A stretch of DNA of 64,000 nt from Idiomarina tyrosinivorans (GTDB lineage Bacteria > Pseudomonadota > Gammaproteobacteria > Enterobacterales > Alteromonadaceae). The stretch is taken from positions 124,001 to 188,000 of the forward strand of contig NZ_PIQH01000003.1 in assembly GCF_003987475.1 (NCBI RefSeq), read 5' to 3'. The position numbers and the translations under genes are program-made. The notes beneath the pieces were generated by a model. That model searched no databases, was not told where the DNA came from, and saw nothing but the letters and a program-made list of their open reading frames with translations. Below, one piece after another: positions 1 through 9,851 of this stretch (the stretch's first letter is position 1; every line of letters begins with the position of its first letter).

Positions 1-406
1 TTGGACACGGATAGCGCTCGAATAATTGCCGTGCAAAGCCAGCCATTGCCGGCTGCTGCGTTTGCCCAAAGCAAATTAACACCGTTACTGAAGACTCTTG
101 GCGTTGGTCGAGCTGTTTACTCAGATTCTTGTCGATGGGCGACATTAACTGGTAGTGCGAGAAGTTCGCCAAATCGTTAATGGTCGATACCGACGGCATA
201 ATGCGTTGGCCACGGGCTTCGGCTAACAAACTCACGTAGTAACCGGTCGATAAATAGCTTAGATCACCACATAAGTTGAGCGCGTATGAACGGCTTTTCA
301 GCGGGTTACTTTGCAGGTACTCGCTGGCGGTAATCAATGTCTGGCTGGGGTAATATGGTTGCCAGTCGGCAATGTCATCAACAATTACATGAGCAGATTG
401 CTGCAT
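1..406 (-). CDS. RimK-like ATP-grasp protein, N-terminal part (partial)
   Basis: The gene runs off the left edge of the window, so only about 135 N-terminal residues are visible. The start is the ATG at 404-406. The opening residues (VIVDDIADWQPYYPS near residues 8-22) match the RLAN domain that precedes the ATP-grasp domain in long RimK-family proteins; that is recognition from memory. Members are predicted carboxylate-amine ligases related to RimK, the enzyme that adds glutamate to ribosomal protein S6, but the substrate of this subfamily is not settled. The catalytic ATP-grasp part would lie outside the window. The gene points away from the TIGR03546 gene, so the 185 bp between them should hold promoters for both. 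Confidence 0.7.
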   Translation of the reverse strand, partial: MQQSAHVIVDDIADWQPYYPSQTLITASEYLQSNPLKSRSYALNLCGDLSYLSTGYYVSLLAEARGQRIMPSVSTINDLANFSHYQLMSPIDKNLSKQLDQRQESSVTVLICFGQTQQPAMAGFARQLFERYPCP

Positions 407-591
407 AGTCAGCTTAAATCCTTAAAAAAATGAGTTCAGGCAAACGCCGAATGCGTTTTACTCCGAGTTAATGCAATTTACTAGTGTTTTATTTACCTTA
501 GCAAAAGTTTTCTTAAATTCATTGATCGAAGCGGGGGCCTTTGCGCTATTCTTGAATATCTACCAGAAAAAAAGATAGGGAGATCACGGGG

Positions 592-1098
592 ATGCTAACG
601 CTAATTGCGAAGTTGCTTCGTGCACTAAATTCGGAGACGAGTCCTTGGGCACTGGCTATGGCCGTGGTGCTGGGGATGATAATGGGGCTGACGCCATTAT
701 GGCGCGTTCATAACGTAATTATTTTATTGGCAGCACTATTGTTCAGAATAAATCTCACCGCATTCTTGCTGTCTTTTGCTGTTTTCTCTGGGTTGGCGTA
801 TTTGTTCGATCCACTATTCCATGACGTTGGCTTAGCAGTGTTAGAAGCACCGAGTTGGCAAGGCATCTATCAAGCCATTTACCAAACAGCGATTGGTCGT
901 CTAACCCAGTTTTACCACACTATCACCATGGGTAGTGTGATCTGCTCGTTACTGTTTGCGCCCATCTTAGCGGTTGTGACCTATTTTATTGTGGTGAATT
1001 ATCGCCGCCGAATTCAGGCGTGGTTCAATAAATTGAGAGTGGTGCGCGCAATTCAAGCTAGCCGCATTTGGCAAATTTACACAGGGCTGCGGGGGTAA
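592..1098 (+). CDS. TIGR03546 family membrane protein (DUF2062-like)
   Basis: A 168-residue inner-membrane protein with three or more hydrophobic stretches (about residues 18-48, 55-75 and 108-135) and a basic C-terminal tail. The N-terminal block with SPWALAMAVVLGMIMG followed by a proline-containing second helix is typical of TIGR03546, a family related to DUF2062. Its biochemical role is unknown. The ATG at 592 follows purine-rich sequence (AGGGAG at 577-582). The stop lies 3 bp before the next start, and TIGR03546 and TIGR03545 genes are usually paired, so the two proteins probably act together. Confidence 0.8.
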   Translation: MLTLIAKLLRALNSETSPWALAMAVVLGMIMGLTPLWRVHNVIILLAALLFRINLTAFLLSFAVFSGLAYLFDPLFHDVGLAVLEAPSWQGIYQAIYQTAIGRLTQFYHTITMGSVICSLLFAPILAVVTYFIVVNYRRRIQAWFNKLRVVRAIQASRIWQIYTGLRG

Positions 1099-1101
1099 GT
1101 T

Positions 1102-2847
1102 ATGCAACGGAGTGTTATTCGCTGGCCAGGCTTGATGGTCTTTGTCGGCATTATTGTTCTACTCACGGCGTTTTCATGGTTATTCCTCGATAATCTGTTG
1201 CGCTGGGGAATGGAACGCACATTAGGACGCTTAAACGGCGCGGAAGTAAATATTGCAAAAGTAGAGCACCATTGGGTGCCTTTAGGGCTTAAAGTTTCGG
1301 GCGTACAAATCACTGACCCCGCCCAACCGCTACAAAACCGTTTAGTGGTGGGTGAATTAGAAGCCAACATTGAAGCTGATCAACTGCTATTGGGGCGGGT
1401 GGTGATCGACCAAATGACCGCTGCTGGTATTCGCATTGCGCAACCGCGGCAGAGTGAGGGTGAAGTTTACGCGCCAGTGTCTGAACAGGCCAGTGATCTC
1501 GCTGGCGCGGGTTGGGAACAGCTGAACGCGACGCTACCCTCGGTCGAGGAAATCGTTGCCAAAGTTGGCTTACAAACCGATACGGTAGTGAGTGAAGCGA
1601 AGCAAAAGCTGGAAGCACAAAAAACAGCATTCAATGAAGCGAAGCAAGCATTACCGAGCAAAGAAAAAATCCAACAGTATCAAGAAAAGATTAAAGCAAT
1701 CACGTCCGGAAAAATTAGTGGTGCCGAAGACTTGGCTAAACGTAAACAAGCGTTGGATGATCTGAAAGCGGAGATCAAACAAGACAAGCAAGCGGTTAAG
1801 ACGTTTAAAGAGGAAGTTGGCAACAGTAAGGATCTGCTGCAGCAGCAATTGGCCGCGGTTAAGAATGCGCCGGGCAACGACATCGATCGGATTAAGCAGT
1901 TTTTTAATCTCGACGGTAGCGGCTTAGGCAATATCACTGGCTTACTGTTTGGTGACCAAGCCCAGCAGTGGAGCCAGTATGTACTCCTGGCTTATGAACA
2001 AGTTGCGCCAATGATGGCACGTTCGGGCAATGATGACTCGGTGAAACCTGTGCGCGGTGAAGGCCAGTGGATTTCCTTTGTTGATGAAGATGCGAAGCCG
2101 GAATTCTTGATCAAAAAAGCTAAAACCGAAATCCAGTTGGGTGCTACTACCGTTGATGTTGATTGGCAGAATATCACCCACCAGCATCAGCTGTTGGGTC
2201 AGCCCACCACCTATCAAGCACGCGCCGACAATAATGGCTTATGGGATTCCTTTAACCTCAATGGCGAAATCGCCCTCACTGATATGGGGTTTGATTCACG
2301 GCAACAGTGGCAGTTGCGCGGTGCACAATTGCAGCAGTTAACACTGAGTCAGTCGGATAAGCTGTCGGCAGTGATTAGTTCCGCTCGACTGAATAGCGAC
2401 GGCGACGTAAACGTTCGTAACAGCGAGTTAGGTGGTAGTGCTGGGATGCGCTTCAGCGATATGGTGATGCAGGCGGACGGCAGTAGCCAACTGACTAAAA
2501 CCATCGCTGGCGCATTGCAAAAGCTTGAGCGACTAGACATTCGCACCAAGTTGAGTGGTAACTTAACCAACCCATCGTTGCAGTTACAGTCTGATCTTGA
2601 CCAACAACTGGGTCAGTTGATGAGTGGCGCACTGAGTGCGCAATCAGAGGGTAAATTGGCCGATATTAAGGCCAAACTCAGCGAGCAAATTGCACCGGTG
2701 GTTGGTGATTACCAAGGTGTGTTAGACACTATTGGTGGCTCGGAAGAGACCGCCGACAACCTTGACCAGCAACTCGAAGAGCTGCTGAAAGCCAAGGTCG
2801 AGGACAATCTTAAAGACTTGCTGAAAGGCAAACTGTTCGGCAATTAA
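1102..2847 (+). CDS. TIGR03545 family AsmA-like membrane-anchored protein
   Basis: A 581-residue protein with one N-terminal membrane anchor (about residues 10-30). A periplasmic region resembling AsmA/DUF748-type proteins follows, with a long charged coiled coil around residues 155-255 rich in K, E and Q, and a C-terminal part resembling a lipid-transfer repeat domain. It matches TIGR03545, the constant partner of TIGR03546. Function is not established; AsmA-like architecture suggests envelope lipid transport or homeostasis, which is inference. It is translated 3 bp after the TIGR03546 gene. Its TAA overlaps the TAA of the convergent permease gene, so there is no room for a terminator between them. 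Confidence 0.75.
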   Translation: MQRSVIRWPGLMVFVGIIVLLTAFSWLFLDNLLRWGMERTLGRLNGAEVNIAKVEHHWVPLGLKVSGVQITDPAQPLQNRLVVGELEANIEADQLLLGRVVIDQMTAAGIRIAQPRQSEGEVYAPVSEQASDLAGAGWEQLNATLPSVEEIVAKVGLQTDTVVSEAKQKLEAQKTAFNEAKQALPSKEKIQQYQEKIKAITSGKISGAEDLAKRKQALDDLKAEIKQDKQAVKTFKEEVGNSKDLLQQQLAAVKNAPGNDIDRIKQFFNLDGSGLGNITGLLFGDQAQQWSQYVLLAYEQVAPMMARSGNDDSVKPVRGEGQWISFVDEDAKPEFLIKKAKTEIQLGATTVDVDWQNITHQHQLLGQPTTYQARADNNGLWDSFNLNGEIALTDMGFDSRQQWQLRGAQLQQLTLSQSDKLSAVISSARLNSDGDVNVRNSELGGSAGMRFSDMVMQADGSSQLTKTIAGALQKLERLDIRTKLSGNLTNPSLQLQSDLDQQLGQLMSGALSAQSEGKLADIKAKLSEQIAPVVGDYQGVLDTIGGSEETADNLDQQLEELLKAKVEDNLKDLLKGKLFGN

Positions 2848-4142
2848 CCGAACCAGTTAAACAATGCAATGGCGATGCTTAACCCAATGGTTGGTACCAC
2901 CAGTGTTACCGCGGCGAGCGGCCAATAGGCTGCTTGGTGCGTTTCACCGCAGATTGCGCGGATGGTTGTAACCACGTAACCGTTGTGTGGCAAGGAATCC
3001 AAGGCCCCAGAAGAAATGGCCACAATGCGATGTAACTGCTCGGGGTTAACGCCAGCATTAATGTAATGTGGGCCAACCTCTGGAAGCGCGATGGCTTGTC
3101 CGCCAGATGCCGAGCCCGTTAAGCCAGCGATGACACTCACGGCAATGGCCGCTCCGACTAACTCATTGCCCGGAATGTGGGTCATGGCTTGCACTGCCTC
3201 GTGGAACGCAGGGGTGGCTTTTGCGATACTGCCAAAGCCGACAACGGCGGAGGTATTACCAATGGCAATTAACGCGCCGGTGGTGGCTTCGCCGATGGCT
3301 TTTTGCGGAGTGTGAAAGTGGCGGAAATTAATCAGGCTAATGGTAATGACACCACCCAGTAATGCCACGATGAGTGCGTTTTGATGAAGCTCGCCACTAA
3401 ACATAAATGATAATGCCAAGATCACCACTAACGGGATAAAACCGCTAACTGGAGAGGGCAGCTCGCGTTCAGGTAGATCGGGGTCGTCGGCGCGAGCGAT
3501 AAACTGTTCACCGTTGGCTACGGCATTGGCAATCATGCGTTTTAACCACCAGTAGCCTAAGCTAGCCATGATCACGGCCACCACAATACTGACTTCCCAG
3601 CCGGCGTATGGCGATGTGCCTAAATATTTTACTGGAATCCAGTTTTGGATTTCAGGTGAACCGGCGGAGGTCATGGTAAAAGTGATCGAGCCAAAGGCGA
3701 GCGCTGCTGGAATAAAACGACGCGGCAGGTTGGCGTCTTTAAACAGGCTTAGCGCCATCGGGTAAACCGAAAATGCGACAATAAATACGCTGACCCCTCC
3801 GTAGGTTAAAATGGCACAAGCCAAAACCACGGCCAATAGTGCCTGGCGTTTTCCCAATTTGGTAATAATCCAGCGCGCGACACTTTCCGCGGCGCCCGTG
3901 TCTTCCATTAATTTACCGAACAGCGAGCCGAGCAAGAACATGAGGAACCACGCTTGCAAAAAGCCGGCAAAGCCCTGCATATAACCTGACACAAATGTGA
4001 AATCACCATTAAAAACAGGGATGCCACTAAACAATGCAACAATCAGCGCACAAACAGGTGCGGTAATGAACAAGTTCATGCCGCGCATGGTGAGTACAAT
4101 CAGTAGCAACAGCCCAAGTCCGAGGCCGATAAAACTACTCAT
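2844..4142 (-). CDS. GntP family permease
   Basis: A 432-residue very hydrophobic protein with about 12 predicted membrane spans, no signal peptide and the layout of the GntP/gluconate:H+ symporter family (glycine- and proline-rich loops, a conserved SASGGQAIALPEVG segment around residues 341-354). The family includes gluconate, D-serine and fructuronate importers; the substrate here cannot be told from sequence. A strong ribosome binding site (AAGGGGAA) precedes the ATG. It lies 27 bp downstream of the TRIC-like gene on the same strand and may be co-transcribed with it. Confidence 0.75.
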   Translation of the reverse strand: MSSFIGLGLGLLLLIVLTMRGMNLFITAPVCALIVALFSGIPVFNGDFTFVSGYMQGFAGFLQAWFLMFLLGSLFGKLMEDTGAAESVARWIITKLGKRQALLAVVLACAILTYGGVSVFIVAFSVYPMALSLFKDANLPRRFIPAALAFGSITFTMTSAGSPEIQNWIPVKYLGTSPYAGWEVSIVVAVIMASLGYWWLKRMIANAVANGEQFIARADDPDLPERELPSPVSGFIPLVVILALSFMFSGELHQNALIVALLGGVITISLINFRHFHTPQKAIGEATTGALIAIGNTSAVVGFGSIAKATPAFHEAVQAMTHIPGNELVGAAIAVSVIAGLTGSASGGQAIALPEVGPHYINAGVNPEQLHRIVAISSGALDSLPHNGYVVTTIRAICGETHQAAYWPLAAVTLVVPTIGLSIAIALFNWFG

Positions 4143-4169
4143 GATGTTCCCCTTTTTTATTTTTTGTTG

Positions 4170-4799
4170 TTATAAGCTACCGTCTTGGTGCTCTTGGAAA
4201 ACCGGCAATGACCAGCGATAGCGGATGGCTGTTAACCGTAGCAAGAGTGTGGCTAACATGCCAACAGACAATGCCGCCACGGCATTCCACTGCATCACAA
4301 TCACATAAGCGCTGGCGCCAACCACACAGGTGGTGGCATACAGCTCGCCTTTTAATACCATCGGAATATCGCGCGCTAAAACATCGCGAATCATCCCGCC
4401 GAAGCAAGCTGAAATAGTGCCCATAACGACGGCGATAAAAGGTGAAAAGCCCGCCATTAAGGTTTTTTGCGCGCCCATTGTAGCGAAAAATGCGACCCCA
4501 ACGGCATCCGCCACCAATAGTGTGGTAATCGGAATATAGGCTTTAAAGCGCAACCAGATAATGGTTAATACTGCTACCGCTAAAATGCAGTAAAGGTAAG
4601 TTGGGTCGGTGGTCCAAAAAACCGGTAAGCCCAAAATAAGGTCTCGCAATGTTCCGCCGCCAATAGCGGTCACCGACGCTAAAACGATGACGCCGAACCC
4701 ATCCATGTGCTTACGAAACGCCAGTAAAGTCCCAGAAATAGCAAAAACGGCTACTCCAGCCAAATCGGTCCAGTAAAAAATCTGTTCCATGGTCGCCAC
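4170..4799 (-). CDS. TRIC/YadS-YicG family cation channel-like membrane protein (UPF0126)
   Basis: A 209-residue integral membrane protein with about seven hydrophobic segments arranged as two related halves. The glycine-rich GGGTLRD motif at residues 47-53 and a second copy-like motif (GGMIRD, near residue 130) are the hallmark of the UPF0126 family, now known as prokaryotic TRIC channels (E. coli YadS and YicG). Archaeal and bacterial TRIC proteins form trimeric monovalent cation channels; roles for YadS/YicG-type members in glycine uptake have also been proposed. The ATG is at 4797-4799. The upstream region is shared with the divergent sigma-54 activator gene. Confidence 0.8.
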   Translation of the reverse strand: MATMEQIFYWTDLAGVAVFAISGTLLAFRKHMDGFGVIVLASVTAIGGGTLRDLILGLPVFWTTDPTYLYCILAVAVLTIIWLRFKAYIPITTLLVADAVGVAFFATMGAQKTLMAGFSPFIAVVMGTISACFGGMIRDVLARDIPMVLKGELYATTCVVGASAYVIVMQWNAVAALSVGMLATLLLRLTAIRYRWSLPVFQEHQDGSL

Positions 4800-4921
4800 C
4801 GAGATTGATAATACTTCGCTCAGTGTCGCATGAACAGCGATGAAAGCCTAGTGAACGGGGTGGCTATTTTGCAGACAAGGCAGTATGATATATGTCATGT
4901 TTTAGGAGGTAGTGTTCATTC

Positions 4922-6490
4922 ATGGCAGACGACGTTCAGACACAAGTGGATCTTACGCAAACCCGTCACGACACCTCAGGGATGCCGCGAGACGACGAGC
5001 TGTTGCCCACTCTTGTGATTATGTGTCACCCCAACCCAGAGCGGGTGGGCGAACAAGCAATTCTTTTAGATCTTTGGCGTGACGGTGAGGCCTATGTAAG
5101 CCGCAATGCCCCAGAGTTCTCACGCTATGGTGGATTGGGCCAAGCGTTAATGGACACTTATATCAGCCGCTCGCCGGTAATCTTCCAGCGTGACGGTCAT
5201 AAGGGTGTGCGTATTCGTACCCACCACACCAACACGCGTTTAACTATCGCCGAACGCACACCGCAAGAAGACTATGCGGTGAGTGAGGAAGAGTTACAAG
5301 AAGGCTGCGCAATTACTCTAAACGATCGCATCGTACTGTTGTTGAAACTGTTGCCCCCGCAAGATCCGCCGCAGACCCCAGACTACGAACTACAAGGTAT
5401 CAGCAGCGATTTGCTGAGTGTCCGCACGCGCATCGAACGTATCGCAGGGCTTGATGAGCCTGTATTGATTCGGGGCGAAACAGGTACGGGTAAAGAGTTG
5501 GTGGCACAAGCCATCTACAGTAATAGCCAAAGGGTGAATAAGCCGTTTGTGTCGGTTAATTTAGCAGCAATGCAAGACTCTCTAGCGGCAGCAGAGCTTT
5601 TTGGTGCACAGAAAGGGGCGTTCACTGGCGCTAATAGTGATCGAGAAGGTTACTTCAGTGCGGCCGACGGTGGCACATTGTTTCTCGATGAAATAGGCGA
5701 AGCCTCGGCCGATGTACAAGCGATGTTGTTGCGCGCCATTGAAACGGGTGAAATTTACCCAGTGGGTTCGACCCAGCCAAAAAACATCAACGTTCGGTTA
5801 CTGGCCGCAACCGACGCCGACTTGGAGTCCTTAAGCGAGACTGACGGTTTTAAACTGCCGTTACTACACCGCTTATCCAGTTATCAGATTTTCTTACCGA
5901 CGCTTCGCGACCGCAAAGAGGACATTGGCATTTTATTCCAACATTTTGCTAAGCAGCAGTGGCGTCGTATTCACCCAAATGACCATGACCAGCGGCCGTT
6001 ACCGGTCACTCCCACAGCACTAATGAACCAATTGCTGCAGTTCCCATGGCCGGGCAACGTGCGGCAACTGCGCAATGTTGCGAGGCAGGTGGTTATCGAC
6101 AGCCGCGAGGCTGAATTTTTGCAAATGGATCCGCAACTGTTGTCGATGTTGCGCCCACAAACCCGTGATGGACAAAAGTTGAGCACGCGTTCGGCGTCGT
6201 CAAGTAAGCGTCGTCCAAACAGTATTAGCCGCGAAGAACTGGTGGCTGCGTTAGAAAATAATCGCTTTGAACTACAGGCTACGGCTGAGCAACTAGCGAT
6301 TTCTCGCGCTTCAGTTTATCAGTTGATTCAGCGCAACAAAGGGCTGCAAACCGCACAGGATATTGATAAAGCGGTGCTAGCGGAGTGCTATGAAAGCTGT
6401 GACGGTGATACCGAGCAAATGATGTGGGAGCTGCGAGTATCACAAATTGGTTTGCGCAGGCGGCTAAAATCGTTAGGCTATGACGTTTAG
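4922..6490 (+). CDS. sigma-54-dependent transcriptional activator with FHA-like N-terminus
   Basis: A 522-residue enhancer-binding protein. Residues about 50-145 resemble an FHA-type phosphopeptide-binding sensor rather than a receiver domain. The AAA+ domain shows Walker A GETGTGKE (185-192), the sigma-54 contact loop GAFTGA (232-237) and Walker B LFLDEIGE (253-260). A Fis-type helix-turn-helix lies around residues 435-475. The protein should activate RNA polymerase carrying RpoN. The ATG at 4922 follows AGGAGGT at 4904-4910. No sigma-54 promoter was recognised nearby and no kinase gene is adjacent, so the regulated genes and the signal are unknown. A hairpin terminator candidate follows the gene. 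Confidence 0.85.
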   Translation: MADDVQTQVDLTQTRHDTSGMPRDDELLPTLVIMCHPNPERVGEQAILLDLWRDGEAYVSRNAPEFSRYGGLGQALMDTYISRSPVIFQRDGHKGVRIRTHHTNTRLTIAERTPQEDYAVSEEELQEGCAITLNDRIVLLLKLLPPQDPPQTPDYELQGISSDLLSVRTRIERIAGLDEPVLIRGETGTGKELVAQAIYSNSQRVNKPFVSVNLAAMQDSLAAAELFGAQKGAFTGANSDREGYFSAADGGTLFLDEIGEASADVQAMLLRAIETGEIYPVGSTQPKNINVRLLAATDADLESLSETDGFKLPLLHRLSSYQIFLPTLRDRKEDIGILFQHFAKQQWRRIHPNDHDQRPLPVTPTALMNQLLQFPWPGNVRQLRNVARQVVIDSREAEFLQMDPQLLSMLRPQTRDGQKLSTRSASSSKRRPNSISREELVAALENNRFELQATAEQLAISRASVYQLIQRNKGLQTAQDIDKAVLAECYESCDGDTEQMMWELRVSQIGLRRRLKSLGYDV

Positions 6491-6506
6491 CCAATAAACC
6501 TAACGG

Positions 6507-6538
6507 TGGGGACTTGTTATTGTAAATAACAGTCCCCA
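6507..6538 (+). terminator. long hairpin after the sigma-54 activator gene
   Basis: Arms of 15 and 14 bases pair perfectly except for one bulged T, around a 3-base loop, and are followed by TCGTTTTA. The position just after the stop codon and before yajC suggests an intrinsic terminator, although the T-tract is weak. Confidence 0.5.
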
Positions 6539-6591
6539 TCTCGTTTTATAATCATAACAATTTACACCCAGAATACGTTGAGGTAGCTAGC

Positions 6592-6927
6592 ATGGATTTG
6601 ATTAATACGGCACACGCACAAGGCGCGGGCGCAGCTCAGAGCGGCGGAACAATGCAACTTGTGTTCATGTTATTAATGTTCGGTGTGATCTTTTACTTCA
6701 TGATCTTCCGGCCACAGAAAAAACGCATGAATGCGCATAAAGAGCTGATGGCGTCTATGAGCAAAGGTGACGAAGTCCTTACTCAAGGCGGTATGGTGGG
6801 TAAAATTACCAAAATCAGTGCTGAAAAAGACTTCATCGTTATTGCCTTGAACGAAGAAATGGAAGTGACTGTACAAAAAGCGTCAGTGACGGCTGTTTTG
6901 CCTAAAGGCACCATGAAATCATTGTAA
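6592..6927 (+). CDS. yajC: preprotein translocase subunit YajC
   Basis: A 111-residue protein with one membrane span (about residues 20-42) followed by the conserved FRPQKKR basic patch and a small cytoplasmic domain with the GDEVLTQGGMVGKI signature. YajC associates with SecD and SecF in the holotranslocon that uses the proton gradient to help exported proteins across the inner membrane. The ATG at 6592 begins the yajC-secD-secF operon. The usual tgt/queA genes are not upstream; a sigma-54 activator is there instead. Confidence 0.95.
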   Translation: MDLINTAHAQGAGAAQSGGTMQLVFMLLMFGVIFYFMIFRPQKKRMNAHKELMASMSKGDEVLTQGGMVGKITKISAEKDFIVIALNEEMEVTVQKASVTAVLPKGTMKSL

Positions 6928-6957
6928 TCCATAACCACCACAAGAGAAGGGCACGAC

Positions 6958-8805
6958 GTGTTAAATAAATACCCGTTGTGGAAAAATCTGCTGGTCATTA
7001 TAGTTATCGCCGTGGCAGCGCTGTACGCGCTGCCAAATCTTTATGGCGAAGAGCCTGCCGTGCAGATTTCCGCAAGCCGCAATGCCGAACTCACACCAGC
7101 TACGCTGGATACTGTCCGTTCGACACTTCAACAAGAAAATATCAGCGCTAAGTCAGTAGCATTAGAAAACAACCAAATTCTGGTGCGCTTGAAATCTGAT
7201 AAAGACCAATTAGCAGCGAAAGACGCCATTATTGATAGCTTGGGTGACTCGTATATTGTTGCCCTTAACCTAGCGCCAGCAACGCCAAGTTGGCTGGAAA
7301 GCATAGGCGCATCACCAATGAAGCTAGGTTTGGACTTACGTGGCGGTGTGCACTTCTTGATGGAAGTGGACATGAACGAGGCTTTAGAGAAAATTCAAAA
7401 CGGCATGACCGACAGCCTGCGTTCACAGTTTCGTGAAGAGCGTATTCGTTATACGGATATTTCGGTCGATGGTCGTGATATCGAATTAACACTTCGTACC
7501 GTTGAGGATGCGCAGCAAGCGAGAAGTTTCTTGGATAATCGCTTTCAAGGTTACACCCTGAAAAACAACGACGCGGACTCAAAACAAGTTATTCTGCACA
7601 TGACTGAGCAGAAGTTGAAAGAAACACGTGACTACGCCATTTCGCAGAACATTACCATTATGCGTAATCGAGTGAATGAACTTGGTGTGGCGGAACCACT
7701 GATTCAGCGCCAAGGTGCCAACCGTATTGTGGTTGAGTTACCCGGTATCCAAGATACCGCACGGGCAAAAGAAATCTTGGGAGCGACTGCAACCCTAGAG
7801 TTCCGTATGGTAGATACGGATAACAGTGTGCGGGATGCGATCAACGGTCGGGTGCCGTATGGTAGCCAATTATTACCAATGCGCGACGGACCTCCGCAAC
7901 TATTGAAAGATGACATCATTCTTACCGGCGATCATATTGTAAATGCGTCTGTTGGTTACGATGAGTATAACCGTCCGCAGGTCAATATTAGCCTTGATGG
8001 TGTTGGCGGAAACAAAATGTCTTTAGCCACTAAGGACAATGTTGGCAAGCCGATGGCGACCGTATTCATTGAATACGAAGCGACCGGCACACGCGACGCC
8101 GAAGGCAACATGCAGTTTAAGAAAAATGCTGAGGTTATTAACGTAGCCACCATTCAGTCGCGCTTGAGTAGTCAATTCCGGATCACTGGCGTGGGCGCTC
8201 AGGAAGCGCAAAACCTTGCGTTGCTGCTGCGTGCAGGTGCTTTGATTGCCCCTATTCAAATTGTTGAAGAACGCACGGTGGGTCCAAGCCTAGGCCAAGA
8301 AAACATCGATCGCGGTACCCAAGCGATTGTTTGGGGTTTCATCTTGGTCGTGTTGTTTATGATGGCTTACTACCGCAAGTTCGGTATGGTTGCCAACCTC
8401 GCGCTCTTTGCTAACGTGATTTTGATCATCGGGGTGATGTCGATGATTCCAGGGGCGACACTGACTTTGCCGGGGATGGCGGGTATTGTTTTGACCGTTG
8501 GCATGGCAGTGGACGCTAATGTGTTGATTTTCGAGCGTATTCGCGAAGAAATTCGTGCTAAACGGAGTCCGCAACAAGCGATTCACCACGGTTACGATAG
8601 TGCATTTTCAACCATCGCTGATGCGAACGTTACCACACTGATAGCCGCGTTGATTCTGTTTGCCGTTGGTAACGGTCCAGTGAAAGGTTTTGCGATTACT
8701 CTGGCCATTGGTATTGTCACGTCAATGTTTACCGCTATTGTAGGAACTCGAGCCGTTATTAACGCGGTTTGGGGCGGTAAAAAAATTAAGAAGCTATCGG
8801 TCTAG
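6958..8805 (+). CDS. secD: protein translocase subunit SecD
   Basis: A 615-residue RND-type membrane protein. It has an N-terminal membrane span (about 10-27), the LGLDLRGG motif (123-130), a large periplasmic P1 region and five C-terminal spans containing the [14 protein letters not shown] motif that carries residues for proton conduction. SecDF pulls translocating chains from the periplasmic side using proton motive force. The start is GTG at 6958, after AGAAGG. It is 30 bp downstream of yajC and 8 bp upstream of secF. Length fits the family. Confidence 0.96.
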   Translation: MLNKYPLWKNLLVIIVIAVAALYALPNLYGEEPAVQISASRNAELTPATLDTVRSTLQQENISAKSVALENNQILVRLKSDKDQLAAKDAIIDSLGDSYIVALNLAPATPSWLESIGASPMKLGLDLRGGVHFLMEVDMNEALEKIQNGMTDSLRSQFREERIRYTDISVDGRDIELTLRTVEDAQQARSFLDNRFQGYTLKNNDADSKQVILHMTEQKLKETRDYAISQNITIMRNRVNELGVAEPLIQRQGANRIVVELPGIQDTARAKEILGATATLEFRMVDTDNSVRDAINGRVPYGSQLLPMRDGPPQLLKDDIILTGDHIVNASVGYDEYNRPQVNISLDGVGGNKMSLATKDNVGKPMATVFIEYEATGTRDAEGNMQFKKNAEVINVATIQSRLSSQFRITGVGAQEAQNLALLLRAGALIAPIQIVEERTVGPSLGQENIDRGTQAIVWGFILVVLFMMAYYRKFGMVANLALFANVILIIGVMSMIPGATLTLPGMAGIVLTVGMAVDANVLIFERIREEIRAKRSPQQAIHHGYDSAFSTIADANVTTLIAALILFAVGNGPVKGFAITLAIGIVTSMFTAIVGTRAVINAVWGGKKIKKLSV

Positions 8806-8813
8806 GGGGACGC

Positions 8814-9761
8814 ATGAGAGAAATCATAAATACCGAACAGACGCTGGGCTTCATGAAGTTGCGGAAAATTGCCGCAGCCTTCAGTATTATTTTACTCATT
8901 GTCTCTATCACGTCGCTGGCGATTAATAAGTTGAACTTCGGCTTGGATTTCACCGGTGGAACGTTAATAGAAGTGAACTTTCAGAAGCCAGCAGATTTGA
9001 ATAATATCCGCGAGGTTATGAAGGAAGCTGACTATTCGGACGCCGTGGTTCAGGCCTATGGCACAGAGCGTGACGTCCTGATCCGGTTAGCGCCAAGAAA
9101 TAATGTAAAAGCTCAAGAACTCGGTGACCAAGTACTGCAAACTCTGCGAGCGGGTATTGACGATAAAATCGCCGTACGTCGGATTGAGTTTGTCGGTCCG
9201 AATGTGGGTGATGAGTTTGTTATCCAAGGTGGTTTGGCAATGCTGGTCGCGTTGCTTTCTATTTTGCTCTATATCGCAATACGTTTTGAATGGCGTTTGG
9301 CGGTAGGTGCCGTTACAGCATTGGTACACGACGTTATTATCACCTTAGGTTTGTTTTCGGTGTTGGGGCTGGAGTTTGACCTAACGGTTATGGCGGCTGT
9401 GCTAGCGGTGATCGGTTACTCTATCAACGATACCGTGGTGGTGTTTGACCGTATACGGGAGAACTTCCGTAAATACTCGAAACTCACTCCGTTGCAAACG
9501 ATCAACCGCTCGCTAACCGATACCATTAGCCGTACTCTGATTACTTCAGGAACGACGATTTTGGTATTGCTGGCGCTGTTCTTCTTAGGCGGACAGCTGA
9601 TCCATGGTTTTTCTACGGCACTATTATTTGGCATTTTCATTGGAACCTACTCGTCGATTTATATCGCTAGCGCGGTAGCGTTCTGGTTGGGTGTTAGTCG
9701 TGAAGACTTAATGCCTACTGAAGTCGAGAAAGAGGGTGCGGATCTGGATCCAATGCCTTAA
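8814..9761 (+). CDS. secF: protein translocase subunit SecF
   Basis: A 315-residue partner of SecD with an N-terminal span (about 18-38), the FGLDFTGGT motif (42-50) and five C-terminal membrane spans including the conserved GYSINDTVVVFDRIREN segment. It forms the SecDF complex with the preceding gene product and YajC. The ATG at 8814 lies 8 bp after secD. An intrinsic terminator follows at 9784-9811, closing the yajC-secDF operon. Confidence 0.96.
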   Translation: MREIINTEQTLGFMKLRKIAAAFSIILLIVSITSLAINKLNFGLDFTGGTLIEVNFQKPADLNNIREVMKEADYSDAVVQAYGTERDVLIRLAPRNNVKAQELGDQVLQTLRAGIDDKIAVRRIEFVGPNVGDEFVIQGGLAMLVALLSILLYIAIRFEWRLAVGAVTALVHDVIITLGLFSVLGLEFDLTVMAAVLAVIGYSINDTVVVFDRIRENFRKYSKLTPLQTINRSLTDTISRTLITSGTTILVLLALFFLGGQLIHGFSTALLFGIFIGTYSSIYIASAVAFWLGVSREDLMPTEVEKEGADLDPMP

Positions 9762-9783
9762 AGTATTGCTGTCAGGTCAATCA

Positions 9784-9811
9784 AAAAAGGCCGGCTTGTC
9801 CGGTCTTTTTT
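9784..9811 (+). terminator. intrinsic terminator after secF
   Basis: An 11-bp stem (one G-T pair) with a five-base CTTGT loop is followed by a run of T. The A-rich left arm means it could also act on the opposite strand. Confidence 0.85.
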
Positions 9812-9851
9812 ATCGCCGTAAGCCTTAATTTTCGCGAATAGAGCCTACACT

